Part shown: positions 8,888 to 18,881 of the stretch, piece by piece | How the letters are laid out: the number at the start of each line of letters is the position of its first letter | Numbering within the stretch: position 1 is the first letter of the stretch | Source: Hofstenia miamia | Taxonomy: Eukaryota; Xenacoelomorpha; Acoela; Hofsteniidae | Assembly (NCBI GenBank): GCA_900660155.1 | Contig: CABFPE010001545.1 | Location: 1-29,720, forward strand | Length of the DNA stretch: 29,720 bases | Direction: 5' to 3' | The notes under the pieces: generated by a model | The model's input: only the letters and a program-made list of their open reading frames with translations | The model's database searches: none | Told to the model about the DNA's origin: nothing | Translations under genes and position numbers: made by a program

Positions 8888-10577
8888 GATTATTGAGATG
8901 GTAAGCAAAAGTAAAGAAGAAATGCTACTAGAAGAGAAGCTCTTACAATCAACCGACATAGCCTTAACACCAAACACACAACGAGTAATTGATAAAGTCA
9001 ATCTAGAGAAATGGGGTGAACAAGAACCCAGTGAGCTATCATGGGTTGATACAGACGACGAAAGACTACTAGTAGAAATTACGGTGCGACGAGAAAGGAA
9101 GAATAATATAGTACAAAGAATCTTTGGTGAAGTGTATGAACGAGAGACCAAATCATTAATTAAAGTGCTGTGTACCAAGGCGTTCACCAGGCAAGAAATC
9201 AACGAATTACTAGAACCAGAAAACCAAATTGCAGTGGATATAGAATGTATTACCTCGAAGATAGTTATAAAGCCTGAAATTGCACAGAACTTGATGAAAA
9301 ATGGTCTAACGGATACTTTCTGGGAGAATATTAAGAAGTCTAAAAATAATTATCCTGCAACATTTGGCATGGCCACAACAGCTGAGATGCAAGGCACATA
9401 TGAAGCCATTGAGGAAAAAACGATGACAATGATATTAAAATGTATGCCACCACCAACAATCTTTATACTAATGCTGCTACCAACTTGGAGACTAAAAGAT
9501 AAGAAAGCGATCAAAGCTATGTGGCATGAAGAAAATACGTACGTCAACAGTAAACAAGCAGCCGACAGAATAGTTAATGATGAATGTTACAAAAAGTCCA
9601 AAGAAATTTTATTGAAGAATGATAATAAAGAAAGGGTCTTTATAGAAGGACAAGTAACGCCTTACAATCTCTACAAGGAGGGAGAACCGATATGTAGACA
9701 AATTAAGAAAGTCCATGCAGAAATCGAGAAAAGATTATTGAGATGGTAAGCAAAAGTAAAGAAGAAATGCTACTAGAAGAGAAGCTCTTACAATCAACCG
9801 ACATAGCCTTAACACCAAACACACAACGAGTAATTGATAAAGTCAATCTAGAGAAATGGGGTGAACAAGAACCCAGTGAACTATCATGGGTTGATACAGA
9901 CGACGAATGACTACTAGTAGAAATTACAGTGCGATGAGAAAGGAAGAATAATATAGTACAAAGAATCTTTGGTGAAGTGTATGAACGAGAGACCAAATCA
10001 TTAATTAAAGTGCTGTGTACCAAGGTGTTCACCAGGCAAGAAATCAACGAATTACTAGAACCAGAAAACCAAATTGCAGTGGATATAGAATGTATCACTT
10101 CAAAGATAGTTATAAAGCCTGAAATTGCACAGAACTTGATGAAAAATGGTCTCACGGATACTTTCTGGGAGAATATTAAGAAGTCTAAAAATAATTATCT
10201 TGCAACATTTGGCATGGCCACAACAGCTGAGATGCAAGGCACATATGAAGCCATTGAGGAAAAAACGATGACAATGATATTAAAATGTATGCCACCACCA
10301 ACAATCTTTATACTGATGCTGCTACCAACTTGGAGACTAAAAGATAAGAAAGCGATCAAAGCTATGTGGCATGAAGAAAATACGTACGTCAACAGTAAAC
10401 AAGCAGCCGACAGAATAGTTAATGATGAATGTTACAAAAAGTCCAAAGAAATTTTATTGAAGAATGATAATAAAGAAAGGGTCTTTATAGAAGGACAAGT
10501 AACGCCTTACAATCTCTACAAGGAGGGAGAACCGATATGTAGACAAATTAAGAAAGTCCATGCAGAAATCGAGAAAA
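8888..10577 (+). repeat. Tandem duplication C, two 845 bp copies (8888-9732 and 9733-10577)
   Basis: The copies are adjacent and differ at about 11 positions by eye (1.3%; 9 transitions, 2 transversions). The junction sits at shared tcgaga sequence. Copy 2 has a nonsense change (gaaaga to gaatga near 9907) and a CGA-to-TGA change nearby that copy 1 lacks. As 845 is not a multiple of three, the duplication shifts the ORF3 frame. Confidence 0.95.
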
Positions 10578-11163
10578 GACCTATGCAAACCGTAATATTG
10601 TTCTCAGGTATAAACGACATCATGTGGGGAGAACTTTGGAGCTCACAATATTGCTACTACAACGTAATGAGAAGAGTAGAAATCATTACTATGGTAAGAT
10701 TAGGAAAGAATGACCCGGAAAACATTTCTGAGGAAGAAGTTTTAGAAAATATAAGTGCGTTCTATGACAAGGCGTCAATATCAAAATCATTACGATTGAC
10801 CTATGAATTTTTCTACCCAAATACAATGATCCACCCAGATTTGGCGCATACCAGCAGAATAGATGCGATTATGACATTGATGATAGCAATAAAGGGTATG
10901 AAACTCTACAGAAAACATTACGACATATTTAATAAGAAATTAAATGAAGTACGTAGTATGTGCACAATAGCAAAATCTCTAAAGAACCCGTTGTTTTTGA
11001 GACACAAGAAGATGTTAACAACAGAAAAAGACGTCGTGCTAAAAATAACTAAAGAGGAGGGGTATGAAAACATTAATGGGAGATGAAATAAGCTAGTGAG
11101 ATAATCAAAAAGGCGGCGGAAATGGTACATGGAGAAAGAGTAGTCATCCTTAATTAGCTATGC

Positions 11164-11174
11164 TGGAGGGGGAG
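11164..11174 (+). promoter_or_regulatory. Polypurine tract (plus-strand primer)
   Basis: A purine run (tggagggggag) directly abuts the TGTGAC start of the LTR, the expected position of the RNase H-resistant primer for plus-strand DNA synthesis. Confidence 0.8.
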
Positions 11175-11637
11175 TGTGACATAATCTATCAAACTATCAT
11201 GATTGGTCAAGATGAGAGATTGGGATGAAGAAACAAAGACTAAAATTATTAATATTGATTATAATGATTAAAATGTAAATCATGATAGGATTGATTATTT
11301 TCACTTTGTAAATGTTTTGTGCAATTATATCTAAAATTATACTTGACGGTATTTGACAAAACAAAAGATGGTCAAACAGTGTAGTCAAATTAACGCTGAC
11401 GTTGCGTAATCTTAGCAGAAATATTAAGCGAGGGAAAAACTGTAAACAAGAAAGATTAACAGGTACTAGTCGAGTATTTAGTTGTTTATTACCAAGTGCT
11501 ATAAATATACTGAACATGATGTAATTAATGATGAGCAAATCTACTTTGGATTCATTTTCTTTTGTCAGGTTATTTTATATATTCTGATGGAAAGCTAAAC
11601 GTCTACAAGCTAGGGTAATTGTATGGTGGTTCCCACA
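11175..11637 (+). repeat. 3' LTR of the Ty3/gypsy element
   Basis: It starts TGTGACATAATC right after the polypurine tract and ends, by my best guess, at ...TTCCCACA, giving TG...CA ends and about 463 bp. The 5' LTR is outside the window, so the 3' boundary is inferred and could lie further downstream. A TATA box is present in the expected U3 region. Confidence 0.7.
11500..11507 (+). promoter_or_regulatory. TATA box in the LTR U3 region
   Basis: Sequence tataaata about 135 bp before the presumed LTR end, upstream of a likely R/U5 segment. No experimental start site is known. Confidence 0.55.
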
Positions 11638-12264
11638 TCCGGTTAAAGGTATGCTGGAGCAGCCTCCTAATAGCTATTCCACAGCAGGGAGGGCGACAGC
11701 TGTAGTTACCTGGTGTGCTCTTAGGTTACGAATAGGTATAGGAGTTTTTTACCATTATAGCTTTCCTAATTGTCCTTGCTTGTCTGATAGTGTTATCACA
11801 GCCTGTAGGTTTTTCATGTTAGTTATTTTACCGATGAACTCAAGTTATTTATTACATCTATTATGTTATCTGCTGATTGATGATTCAATAATGTTTACAA
11901 TTAAACTGTTATTACGATTGTATTTTGATATTTTATTACACATATTTTATTTAACATTACATGTTGCTCAATGTTTCATACAGTAGACTTTTGGCCGACC
12001 TCTAGTTACTGTTTTCCGCTGACGGCATTGATTGTTTACATGTATCAAGGACTATTAGATATATATTTATATGTAGGGTTATTACATGTAGGGCCTTATA
12101 ATAAGCTGGTTCAGCAGCAAGGTTGCATAACTTCTTTTATTGCATTAGTTCGTAATAACAAAAACAATCAATGCATTAAATTCTTCTGTAGTTGCCAATC
12201 CCATTACACTGAGTTTGCTATTCACTTTACCATTCTGTTGTTGTTCTCTATCTCACATTTGCAG
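11638..12264. other. Unassigned flank downstream of the LTR
   Basis: A more GC-rich patch around 11600-11720 (gctggagcagcctcc, gggagggcgacagctg) is followed by AT-rich DNA. A 111-codon frame from 11651 is open but turns into low-complexity hydrophobic sequence. I cannot tell an exon from chance or from LTR continuation. Confidence 0.4.
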
Positions 12265-12322
12265 GTCCATTGGTAAGATGCAGCTGGCAGATGTGTCCTT
12301 GGATAAGCACATTTACTCTTGA
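12265..12322 (+). CDS. Possible terminal coding exon of an unknown gene
   Basis: A convincing 3' splice site (pyrimidine-rich tctctatctcacatttgcag, AG at 12263-12264) precedes 19 open codons ending in TGA 12320-12322. The encoded tail reads SIGKMQLADVSLDKHIYS after a one-base phase remainder, and looks protein-like rather than AT noise. No matching upstream exon could be fixed: GT sites exist near 11736 and 11751, but choosing one would be guesswork. It may be chance. Confidence 0.25.
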
Positions 12323-13728
12323 GTGTTGATCCTGTCTTCCAGTATCTCTGCTTTATCTAAATAAGTTTCGTGAATTAAGTAGCTACAAAGGCTCTTGTAT
12401 ATTAAATTAGTTTAATTAAAGCACACTTATTATAAAGGAGAGAAACCAGAAAAGTGTCAACTCTGATTAGTGGTTAATCTAAGAAAAGTAATAGCTTCTC
12501 TAAATAACACCCTCATAGTGGGTTGACAGGATTCTACATTATCCTCCAACAGCAACCAATTCACATCCCATCATGCTGAAGTGGTATCCTCAAATTGATC
12601 TTAGCTCACCAAGGTGCTACTTGTGTGTCTCTAGTTGTTAATTTCTAGCTCAATTAAAACAGATCTCAATTGTTCTTATTTCCTCAGCCTATGTAAATAA
12701 ATAATAAATTTTGCATGTAGTTGCCATGCATTCAAATTCACCAACAGTATATTATCATTACAGTGTAATTTATTGAGTGTAATGTATGAATAGAAGTGAT
12801 CAAGTAAAGTTGTTATTTCCCTATATTACTCATAGCCATAACTTAATGTGGTACCACAATTTGGGTTGCCAATTGGAAGAGAGTGTGTTGTCACTCTAAA
12901 CACAGTGGAGTAACTCCCAAATTGTTGCTGGAACTTAAGCAATAATTATAACACAACAATCCATTGAAGAATGTAAAAGGGTTAGCATAATAGATAAATC
13001 AAAAAAGAGCAAACATGATTGAAGTGAGACAAATTATGTTGTGCAATCACTTCAGGTCTATCAAGTATTTATAACAAATCAAGAAATATTACCTGTTTGG
13101 GATTTACAAATTTCACATTTGAGTTCCCTCACAAAATTACATGTTGATCTAAAATGAGTTGAAAGATAATTATAATTTTGAAGAACTGCAATAGAAAAAC
13201 AAATAGTGAAGAATCACAACTAATTAAACTAATTTAAGGCAGGCATTTAGGACAAGTACAAATGATAATTGATCAAAATTAAAAAGAGGCTCTACATTAT
13301 GTAACCTAGATTTTGATGAAGATTTGAGTTTATGACTGCATTTATTTGTGTTCATGTATCTTATTATGTTGCTTTTTCTTTAATATTTTCCATAGTATAT
13401 CCATTTTAGATTTCTCCTTTAATTTACTGTTTAGTAGTTGCTGTTAATAGTCTCTTTTCCCCCTTACATGTTTAAGAACAATTTTATTGTTTTCTAGCCA
13501 TTCATTTTTTATCTATCATATCTAAGGACAAAGTAGCAAAATATGAAAGCTGTTAACAGCAAAAAGTTTGCTGCAAAATTTGAAGCCCTGTTGATATATT
13601 ATTTTGAAAACCCTAATGAATCTGGCAACCTAACTATAGTTTCAAGTTGTGTTAATTGATTTTCCAAACTTACTTCTTAATGCAAATTTGCACTCATTTT
13701 TGTTAGTAAGAGCTGGGAAAGAAATTTG
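12323..13728. other. AT-rich non-coding stretch
   Basis: I see no coding frame, terminal repeats or RNA gene here. Confidence 0.6.
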
Positions 13729-14060
13729 AGATAAGACTGAAACTTTATTTTGAGACAAGAAACAAGACTTTTTTCATTGAAACAATGAGACTAGAAACTT
13801 TTTTGATACTTTACCAAGCTAAAAGTAATTTTATGCATGCTAAATGTTATTGAAAATTTTAATAATTAACATTTGAACTTCTAGTTTACAATTTCTATAT
13901 ATTTAAAAATTAAATCTAGTAATTATTTTTTTTCAATAAACTTATTATTTTTTTCACATTTCAAAGAAGACCAATAGCAGTTTTGATTTGAGCCAAGACT
14001 GATACTTCCATTCAAATTTGAGACTTGAGACTTATTATTGAGACTGAGACTAAAATATAA
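13729..14060. repeat. Degenerate GAGAC/AAGAC-rich stretch
   Basis: Short motifs such as gagacaagaaacaagac, gagactagaaac, gagacttgagac and gagactgagac recur irregularly, as in an eroded simple repeat or the subterminal part of an old DNA transposon. No ends were found. Confidence 0.5.
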
Positions 14061-14130
14061 AAATCTCAAATTCTCAAGAACTAATTCCTCAAAATTTATT
14101 TGGAAAGCTTGAGCCAAAATTGGATAGTAC

Positions 14131-14445
14131 TTTTTATCAACATATGAAATCTTGAAACCAACATATAGGGAACCTTGAAATCAACATAGCAAATCTTTAT
14201 GACAATATGAAGTTGTTTATTGAGTTGTAATTTAGACTATGTAAATGATAAAATAAATTTTTGTTTTCATAGAAAAAACTCAGATAAATATTTTAGTGTA
14301 CATATGAGAAAATTTTGAATGACCCATCTAATGTTATTGATCGGATCGCATTCATGCTAACTTTTCTTCATGTTTTCATAAAGATTTGCTACGTCGATCT
14401 CAAGGTTCCCTATGTCAGTTTCAAGATTTCGTATTTTGATAAAAA
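14131..14445. repeat. Inverted repeat with about 80 bp arms (MITE-like foldback)
   Basis: The left arm 14131-14212 is the reverse complement of 14366-14445 with scattered mismatches; shared blocks include gaaatcttgaaac, agggaacctt and agcaaatctttatga. The loop is about 150 bp. Weaker matching continues outward toward 14112 and 14465. Each arm also contains an internal near-repeat (cttgaaaccaacata / cttgaaatcaacata). No target duplication was identified. Confidence 0.85.
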
Positions 14446-14525
14446 TTAGCAATTGTGCCAAAAAGTCGTACTGCCAATTAGCATTAAAAATTCTGTCCAT
14501 AGTTAATTTAAATTTAATCTTACCG

Positions 14526-14741
14526 TCATTTATTTAAAGTTAAGCAATGTAATGTGCCGATTGCAATAATACCGAAGGTATAGGAATATGACAAAATATG
14601 GACTAATATAGGGAATAAAACGATGAGAAATGAAATAACATACGTAAAATTGTTTAAAAAGTAGTAGATATAGACCGGTAACTTTACATAATAATCGAAA
14701 TTCATAGCACACGGTAACACGCAGTATATATTTAAGAACAA
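14526..14741 (-). pseudogene. Hydrophobic ORF, inverted relative of 15115-15324
   Basis: This 71-codon frame has a predicted membrane segment (FTYVISFLIVLFPILVHIL). Its central part aligns at DNA and protein level with the + strand frame at 15115-15324. Differences in the core fall largely at codon third positions (for example ctc/ctt, atc/ata, gtc/gtg), which suggests that an ancestral protein was under selection. It could be an exon of a multi-pass membrane protein or an old transposon segment. No start, splice site or family could be assigned. Confidence 0.35.
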
Positions 14742-15077
14742 AAGTACCCAGAATATTTGAAATTCATAAAATAATTAACTATTGATAAACAAATTACAAG
14801 ATCTAGAAGTATATTCATGCAAGTCTATACATTTTTAGTGTAATTAAAATGGAAGTTTAATACTTTCCAACCGCAATGTGGAAATAAATACAAATCGGGA
14901 GAACAAATTCTCTGAAAATGCAAAGCGATTGCAAATTATAAACGTTCTACTTTATTTAAAAGCCTCAAGTAAGAAGGATTTGATTTACACAAAAATGCAG
15001 ATTTGCATGAATATACTTTTATATTGTAATTTGTTTAATAAGAGTTTATTATTTTATTAATTTCAAGCTTTCTGTGC

Positions 15078-15082
<5 letters not shown>

Positions 15083-15110
<28 letters not shown>
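15083..15110. repeat. (TA)n microsatellite
   Basis: Fourteen uninterrupted TA units, directly before the right copy of the inverted hydrophobic-ORF pair. Confidence 0.97.
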
Positions 15111-15114
15111 CCGC

Positions 15115-15324
15115 GTGCTACGAAATTGGTTAATTATGCAAAATTATTGGTCTATATCTATTATTTTTAAACTTTTTACGTATGTTATTGCATTTCTTAT
15201 AGTTTTTCCTATATTAGTGTTTATGTTGCCCGCGGGTTCCAGGTACATGCTATTCTATACCTTCGCCCCTATTTCTTTTCTGGAAATCGAAGTTTCTAAT
15301 TTCATACAATGCTCTATGGTTTGA
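15115..15324 (+). pseudogene. Hydrophobic ORF, inverted relative of 14526-14741
   Basis: This 69-codon frame has the segment LFTYVIAFLIVFPILVFML, matching the - strand frame 0.4 kb upstream. The homologous DNA spans about 15111-15280 against 14565-14714 inverted. It lacks one codon in the membrane segment relative to its partner and diverges after it. The in-frame start at 15115 is not supported by homology. Exon of a gene family or repeated element remain open options. Confidence 0.35.
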
Positions 15325-15344
15325 TTCATTGTTTGATTATCAGT

Positions 15345-15404
15345 GATTTTCTAATGGACAATAAGCAACATCAAACTTTGAAGATGCCTGTCCATTAGGA
15401 AATC
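15345..15404. repeat. 60 nt hairpin, 16 bp stem
   Basis: Arms 15345-15360 and 15389-15404 pair at 15 of 16 positions (gattttctaatggaca). The 28 nt loop can pair further (catc...gatg). Confidence 0.85.
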
Positions 15405-16850
15405 TTGGCCATGCGCTTAGTATCATTTGATTGAAATATTTAATGATTCTTTATCCTTCTAATAAATATTTCGTAAGTAACTATTATTAATTTTCGTAAG
15501 AATACAGATTATAAAATAGAAATTGCAATCCTCATTCATGTGATTGATTTTTAAACCGTACACATTGACTTTTTAGTGTTTAGGAGTGAGGGTTGGAAGT
15601 GTTTAGATAAATATACATCATTCATTGTAACTGGTTCTTGCTATCGTGATCAAATAGGTAGATACTAATTTTGCCTTAAATTGAAATACTACAGCAATTC
15701 CATTATTTCATTTGAGTACTTTGAATTCTTTCAAGAAGTTTTATAAATGTTTCTAATTATCAACACTTTTGAAGATTGTTTGTGTTAATAACCCTCAGGA
15801 TTTATTTGTATCTATTTCAAATTTTGAACGATTTTAATACTATTATTTGCTTTGATTTAAATTTTATGTTGAATCTTATTGCTTATTAAGTAAATTCGAA
15901 AGATGTCAATGTTGTTCTATATATATATACATATATACCCTAAATTCTCGTGTATAGGCTCCACCATGCATAAGCACCACCGCAAATTTTGAAGGTTATT
16001 ATTAATTACAGGTATACAGTGTGTAAACGCGGCATCCCTTTGGCACAGTAAATATATCCTTCATTTAAGTTCTACTCGACGAATATAATCAAGTACTGGA
16101 TATTTTTAAAATATTTTTGAATACATTTTTTTCAGCATTTGCACTTTCTTAAAGGTACCCAAGCACGGAGCCAATTCTGTAATTCGAAATAATTAATAAG
16201 GGAGTTCAAAATTGTAGTAATGTATTATTATGTTATATTTTGACCAAATTCGGCACCACAAACTAACATAACATTAGTAAGGGGCTATATCCCCAGTCAA
16301 ATTTAACAAGAAATATATTATTTTTTATATATTGTGCGTTAATTTTGCATCACAATTGTAGAAGCCTGACATTGTTTTTATGCAAAATGCTCAGACTGGG
16401 TGTTTTTTACGAAAAAACTTGATTTTCCTGTTTTTATTATCTTTAGCCAAGGAATTCTATCTTAGCAAATTAAATTCAGAACTTGCAAGTGTAAATTCAA
16501 ACAAAAACAACGGAATGTTTATAAACAAAATTTAATAAGAGTCGATATTATGGCAATTCCATAAAGCGGAAGTTGATTCTGGAGTCTAACTGTTTGAATT
16601 ATCTATTTTGCTGTTTATTGAGAAATGACATCTTTCCAACCTTCACATCAAGGTTGCAATTCGGACCTCTAAAAGAGATACGAGTAGTGTATTCTAATTG
16701 GTTTGATACTGGAATGAATTGGCAAACTCTGAAATGTTTTGTATGTTTCTTATCTCCAGTTTATTTAAAATTGATTCAACTATTGTATTTAAAAAATAGT
16801 AGTATCAAAAGGATTGAAAGATTGTCAGGGTAAAATTGAAGTTTAGATTA
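15405..16850. other. AT-rich non-coding stretch
   Basis: No supported gene. An 86-codon frame at 16573-16833 is not recognised and has no splice or start context. A short AT dinucleotide run lies near 15918-15938. Confidence 0.55.
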
Positions 16851-16913
16851 AAAAATCCGATTTAAATAAAAAATCAAATTTGTTTGATTTTTTTTAATTT
16901 AAATCGGATTTTT
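16851..16913. repeat. Near-perfect palindrome with about 28 bp arms
   Basis: The left arm 16851-16878 (aaaaatccgatttaaat...) and right arm 16883-16913 are inverted copies apart from three extra A/T bases, with a loop of only 4 nt. The DNA could extrude as a cruciform. Confidence 0.92.
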
Positions 16914-16929
16914 CTCTTCAAAAATAATA

Positions 16930-16972
16930 AATATATATATATATATATATATATAGGTATATATATATATAA
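16930..16972. repeat. (AT)n microsatellite, interrupted
   Basis: AT dinucleotides broken once by a G near 16956. The YIYIYI-type peptide in one frame is only this repeat. Confidence 0.95.
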
Positions 16973-17255
16973 TTTGATAACGTCAAAAAATTTTTCTTGT
17001 ATGATGTTTTCAACATTACTTTCTACCTTATCCGAGATATTTTGGGAAAAAATACTGAAACAATTTTTTAGGGGATATGGAATGGAATCACCATGTATTT
17101 GTTTTGCAAAATATGTTATTTATACAAAATTTTTTGTCAATGTGTAGTTCTAAGTTTAAAGAATAATTTCCCTTACCATGGAGACTAACTTTTTTTAAGA
17201 ACATTTTACTCCATCATCATTTTTTAGAATTTTTTGATTATAAATATTTACTATA

Positions 17256-17296
17256 CAAAGCGACTCTGAGCAATGGTACATGCAAAGCGACTCTGA
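17256..17296. repeat. Short direct repeat caaagcgactctga
   Basis: A 14 bp perfect repeat at 17256-17269 and 17283-17296 (27 bp period). No larger array. Confidence 0.85.
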
Positions 17297-17602
17297 ATGA
17301 AGATCTCTATCAAATAATTTGCTGAATGCACTATTCTATCGAAATAATTTGATAAATAAATGTTCTTTGATTTCAGAATGTTTTGTTCTATTAATTGTTT
17401 TCATAAGAAAAATAATCAGATGCTGTTATTGTTTCCCAATGAGAATGTTGTTAAATAAGGTGAGATCACTGAATTGAAATTGGAGAGTCATTCACAATAA
17501 GTTTATAGTCTAAAATGCTAACATTGTTGTATATCTAATGTAAACATTTTTTGAAAAGTTCTACGTGATGGCGACCAGCATTGTGAAGCATAAATAAGGT
17601 CC

Positions 17603-18861
17603 TGTTCCCATTAGAGTTGAGTCAACCCGCTGTGAATCGCCCCTCTTGAAGAAATCTGTGTTCCCATTTATTTTTTGGTCCCGCTTTGAGTGGCAGAGGG
17701 GCGATTCTGTTCTTTAAAGCTAAGCGAAAGTTATGTCGCAAGGAGAACACTTTCGCCCCACTGTAATTCTCGATGTACTAAGAAAAAGTCATCCCATATC
17801 TTTTAGAATTTGCAATAACTAGCATCTTGTCAATATGTCTCCGTGTTTACTTAACATCCAAGTATTAATCAAAATCCGTTCATAAATTTAGGTGATTAGC
17901 TCCGTTTACACAAGTGATTTTGAAGTAATTGCGTAATTTGAAAGGTAAATCTACTTTACTTGCAGCCAATAGGCAACCATTTGTGAAAGAATTGAAAGAA
18001 TGCTATAATTTTTAATGCATAAGGATTAAGTTTAAATCTCACGATGCATGTGTCTTTAGCATTTTGAGTATCTTAATGTATTTAGAACTCTATCATTTTT
18101 CTTGAAAACCAGGCCCGTAGCCAGCATAATCACTTAGGGAGGTCAATACACATTCGGGGATGTTGATGGAAATTTCAACCTTACTTAAAATTTATACTAA
18201 AATATTACCAAGACTGTACACAATTTTTAGTTTATGTTGTATGCATTGGCGTGGCGGAATTTTCTGATGGAGAGGTAATCTAGTAATGATCACTTGCTTT
18301 TAGGTTAGTTGTCCAGAAGCGGTTGTTTGAACTTCCAGGGGATTCGTCCCCTATCCCCCATGGCTACAGGCCTGTTGAAAACTTAGTCGCAATGATGTCA
18401 TTGTAAAATTATATGATGACAATTAAATTCCTCGGGAAAAAATATATGGTCTATATAATCCTCATTCCAAAAAACATTCTTCGATTGCAATTGCAGGCAT
18501 ACTATGTTAATGCAAGTGTGTGCAATGGCCAATTAAATTTAAATTAATTTCAATAGCATTTCTCCTAATTAGATGGATTCATAATCTCAACGAATTAATC
18601 TCATCATTATCTTTGTGACAAGCCTCAAATTTATTTGTTTGTACATATCTGTAATTGGGGAGATTAAATATTACTTTTCATTTTCTACCGTAATATAACG
18701 AAACTAAAATTTTTAAGGCAGTTTAAAAATTATTAAAAAGAATTTCACCTCGCTTTTAAAATTCGAAAGGGAACGTGTTCGCCCCGCTTTAATTCATCTC
18801 GGTTGTGTGTTCCCATTTAAATTTTCGCAGCGGTATAACTTTCGTTCCGCTTTAAAGAACA
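17603..18861. repeat. GTTCCC-type foldback blocks, possible ends of a DNA transposon
   Basis: Two GC-richer blocks 1.1 kb apart share inverted motifs: gttctttaaagc 17709-17720 against 18849-18860, and cgaaagttat 17725-17734 against 18835-18844. They also share direct motifs: gtgttcccattt at 17658 and 18807, and ttcgcccc near 17752 and 18778. The left block has its own hairpin, gaatcgcccctct 17634-17646 with 17695-17707. This looks like complex terminal repeats of a non-autonomous element. The family is unknown and no target duplication was seen. A hAT-type MITE is nested inside. Confidence 0.55.
18110..18374. mobile_element. hAT-type MITE, 265 bp, with 8 bp target site duplication
   Basis: The terminal inverted repeats CAGGCCCGTAGCCA (18110-18123) and TGGCTACAGGCCTG (18361-18374) match at 13 of 14 positions. 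The element is flanked by a perfect 8 bp direct duplication, ttgaaaac, at 18102-18109 and 18375-18382. CAGG ends plus 8 bp duplication are the hAT superfamily signature. There is no coding capacity, so it was moved by a transposase in trans. Confidence 0.95.
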
Positions 18862-18881
18862 TATTTGATTTCCTACATAGC
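18375..18881. other. AT-rich stretch apart from the foldback right block
   Basis: Nothing else recognised outside 18770-18861. Confidence 0.6.

Larger units (their letters stand above)
6588..11086 (+). pseudogene. Giant third ORF of the retrotransposon, function unknown
   Basis: The frame is open from ATG 6588 apart from TGA 6735-6737, TAG 8130-8132 and TGA 8391-8393, until duplication C shifts it near 9733; it resumes at about 9977 and ends at 11086. Without the extra 845 bp block it would encode roughly 1,200 residues, larger than pol's RT part. The N-terminus has repeated Arg-rich blocks (KRRRIRRR) and QLKG motifs. The rest is Lys/Glu-rich, alternating helix- and strand-like, with few Cys, no signal peptide and no clear membrane anchor, so it is not an ordinary envelope. 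Two segments (IIAYTGDM with a later RVIIVVTQ, and VILFSGINDI) loosely recall SGNH-hydrolase blocks; that is weak. Several stops fit CGA-to-TGA decay. It lies between integrase and the polypurine tract, so it was probably expressed from the element RNA. Confidence 0.8.
1..11637 (+). mobile_element. Ty3/gypsy-type LTR retrotransposon, 5' end outside window
   Basis: One element covers the first 11.6 kb: gag with a CCHC knuckle, then protease, RT, RNase H and integrase (the Ty3/gypsy order, not copia), then a long extra ORF, a polypurine tract and a 3' LTR. All parts are on the + strand. The window opens inside gag, so the 5' LTR and primer-binding site cannot be seen. It is non-functional: nonsense codons interrupt gag and the third ORF, integrase is spread over several frames, and three segments of 845-902 bp are tandemly repeated. 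No envelope-like protein (signal peptide plus C-terminal anchor) was found. The clade within Ty3/gypsy was not determined. Confidence 0.93.

Noticed and set aside
6747..11086. Third ORF as a retroviral envelope gene
   Set aside because: Its position fits, but no signal peptide, Cys pattern, cleavage site or C-terminal membrane anchor is visible, and the N-terminus is Arg-rich.
11175..11637. Primer-binding site after the LTR (tggttccc)
   Set aside because: This is the 3' LTR; the primer-binding site belongs after the 5' LTR, which is outside the window.
16884..17147. 87-codon frame with YIYIYI
   Set aside because: It is produced by the AT microsatellite and the palindrome; no protein-like composition.
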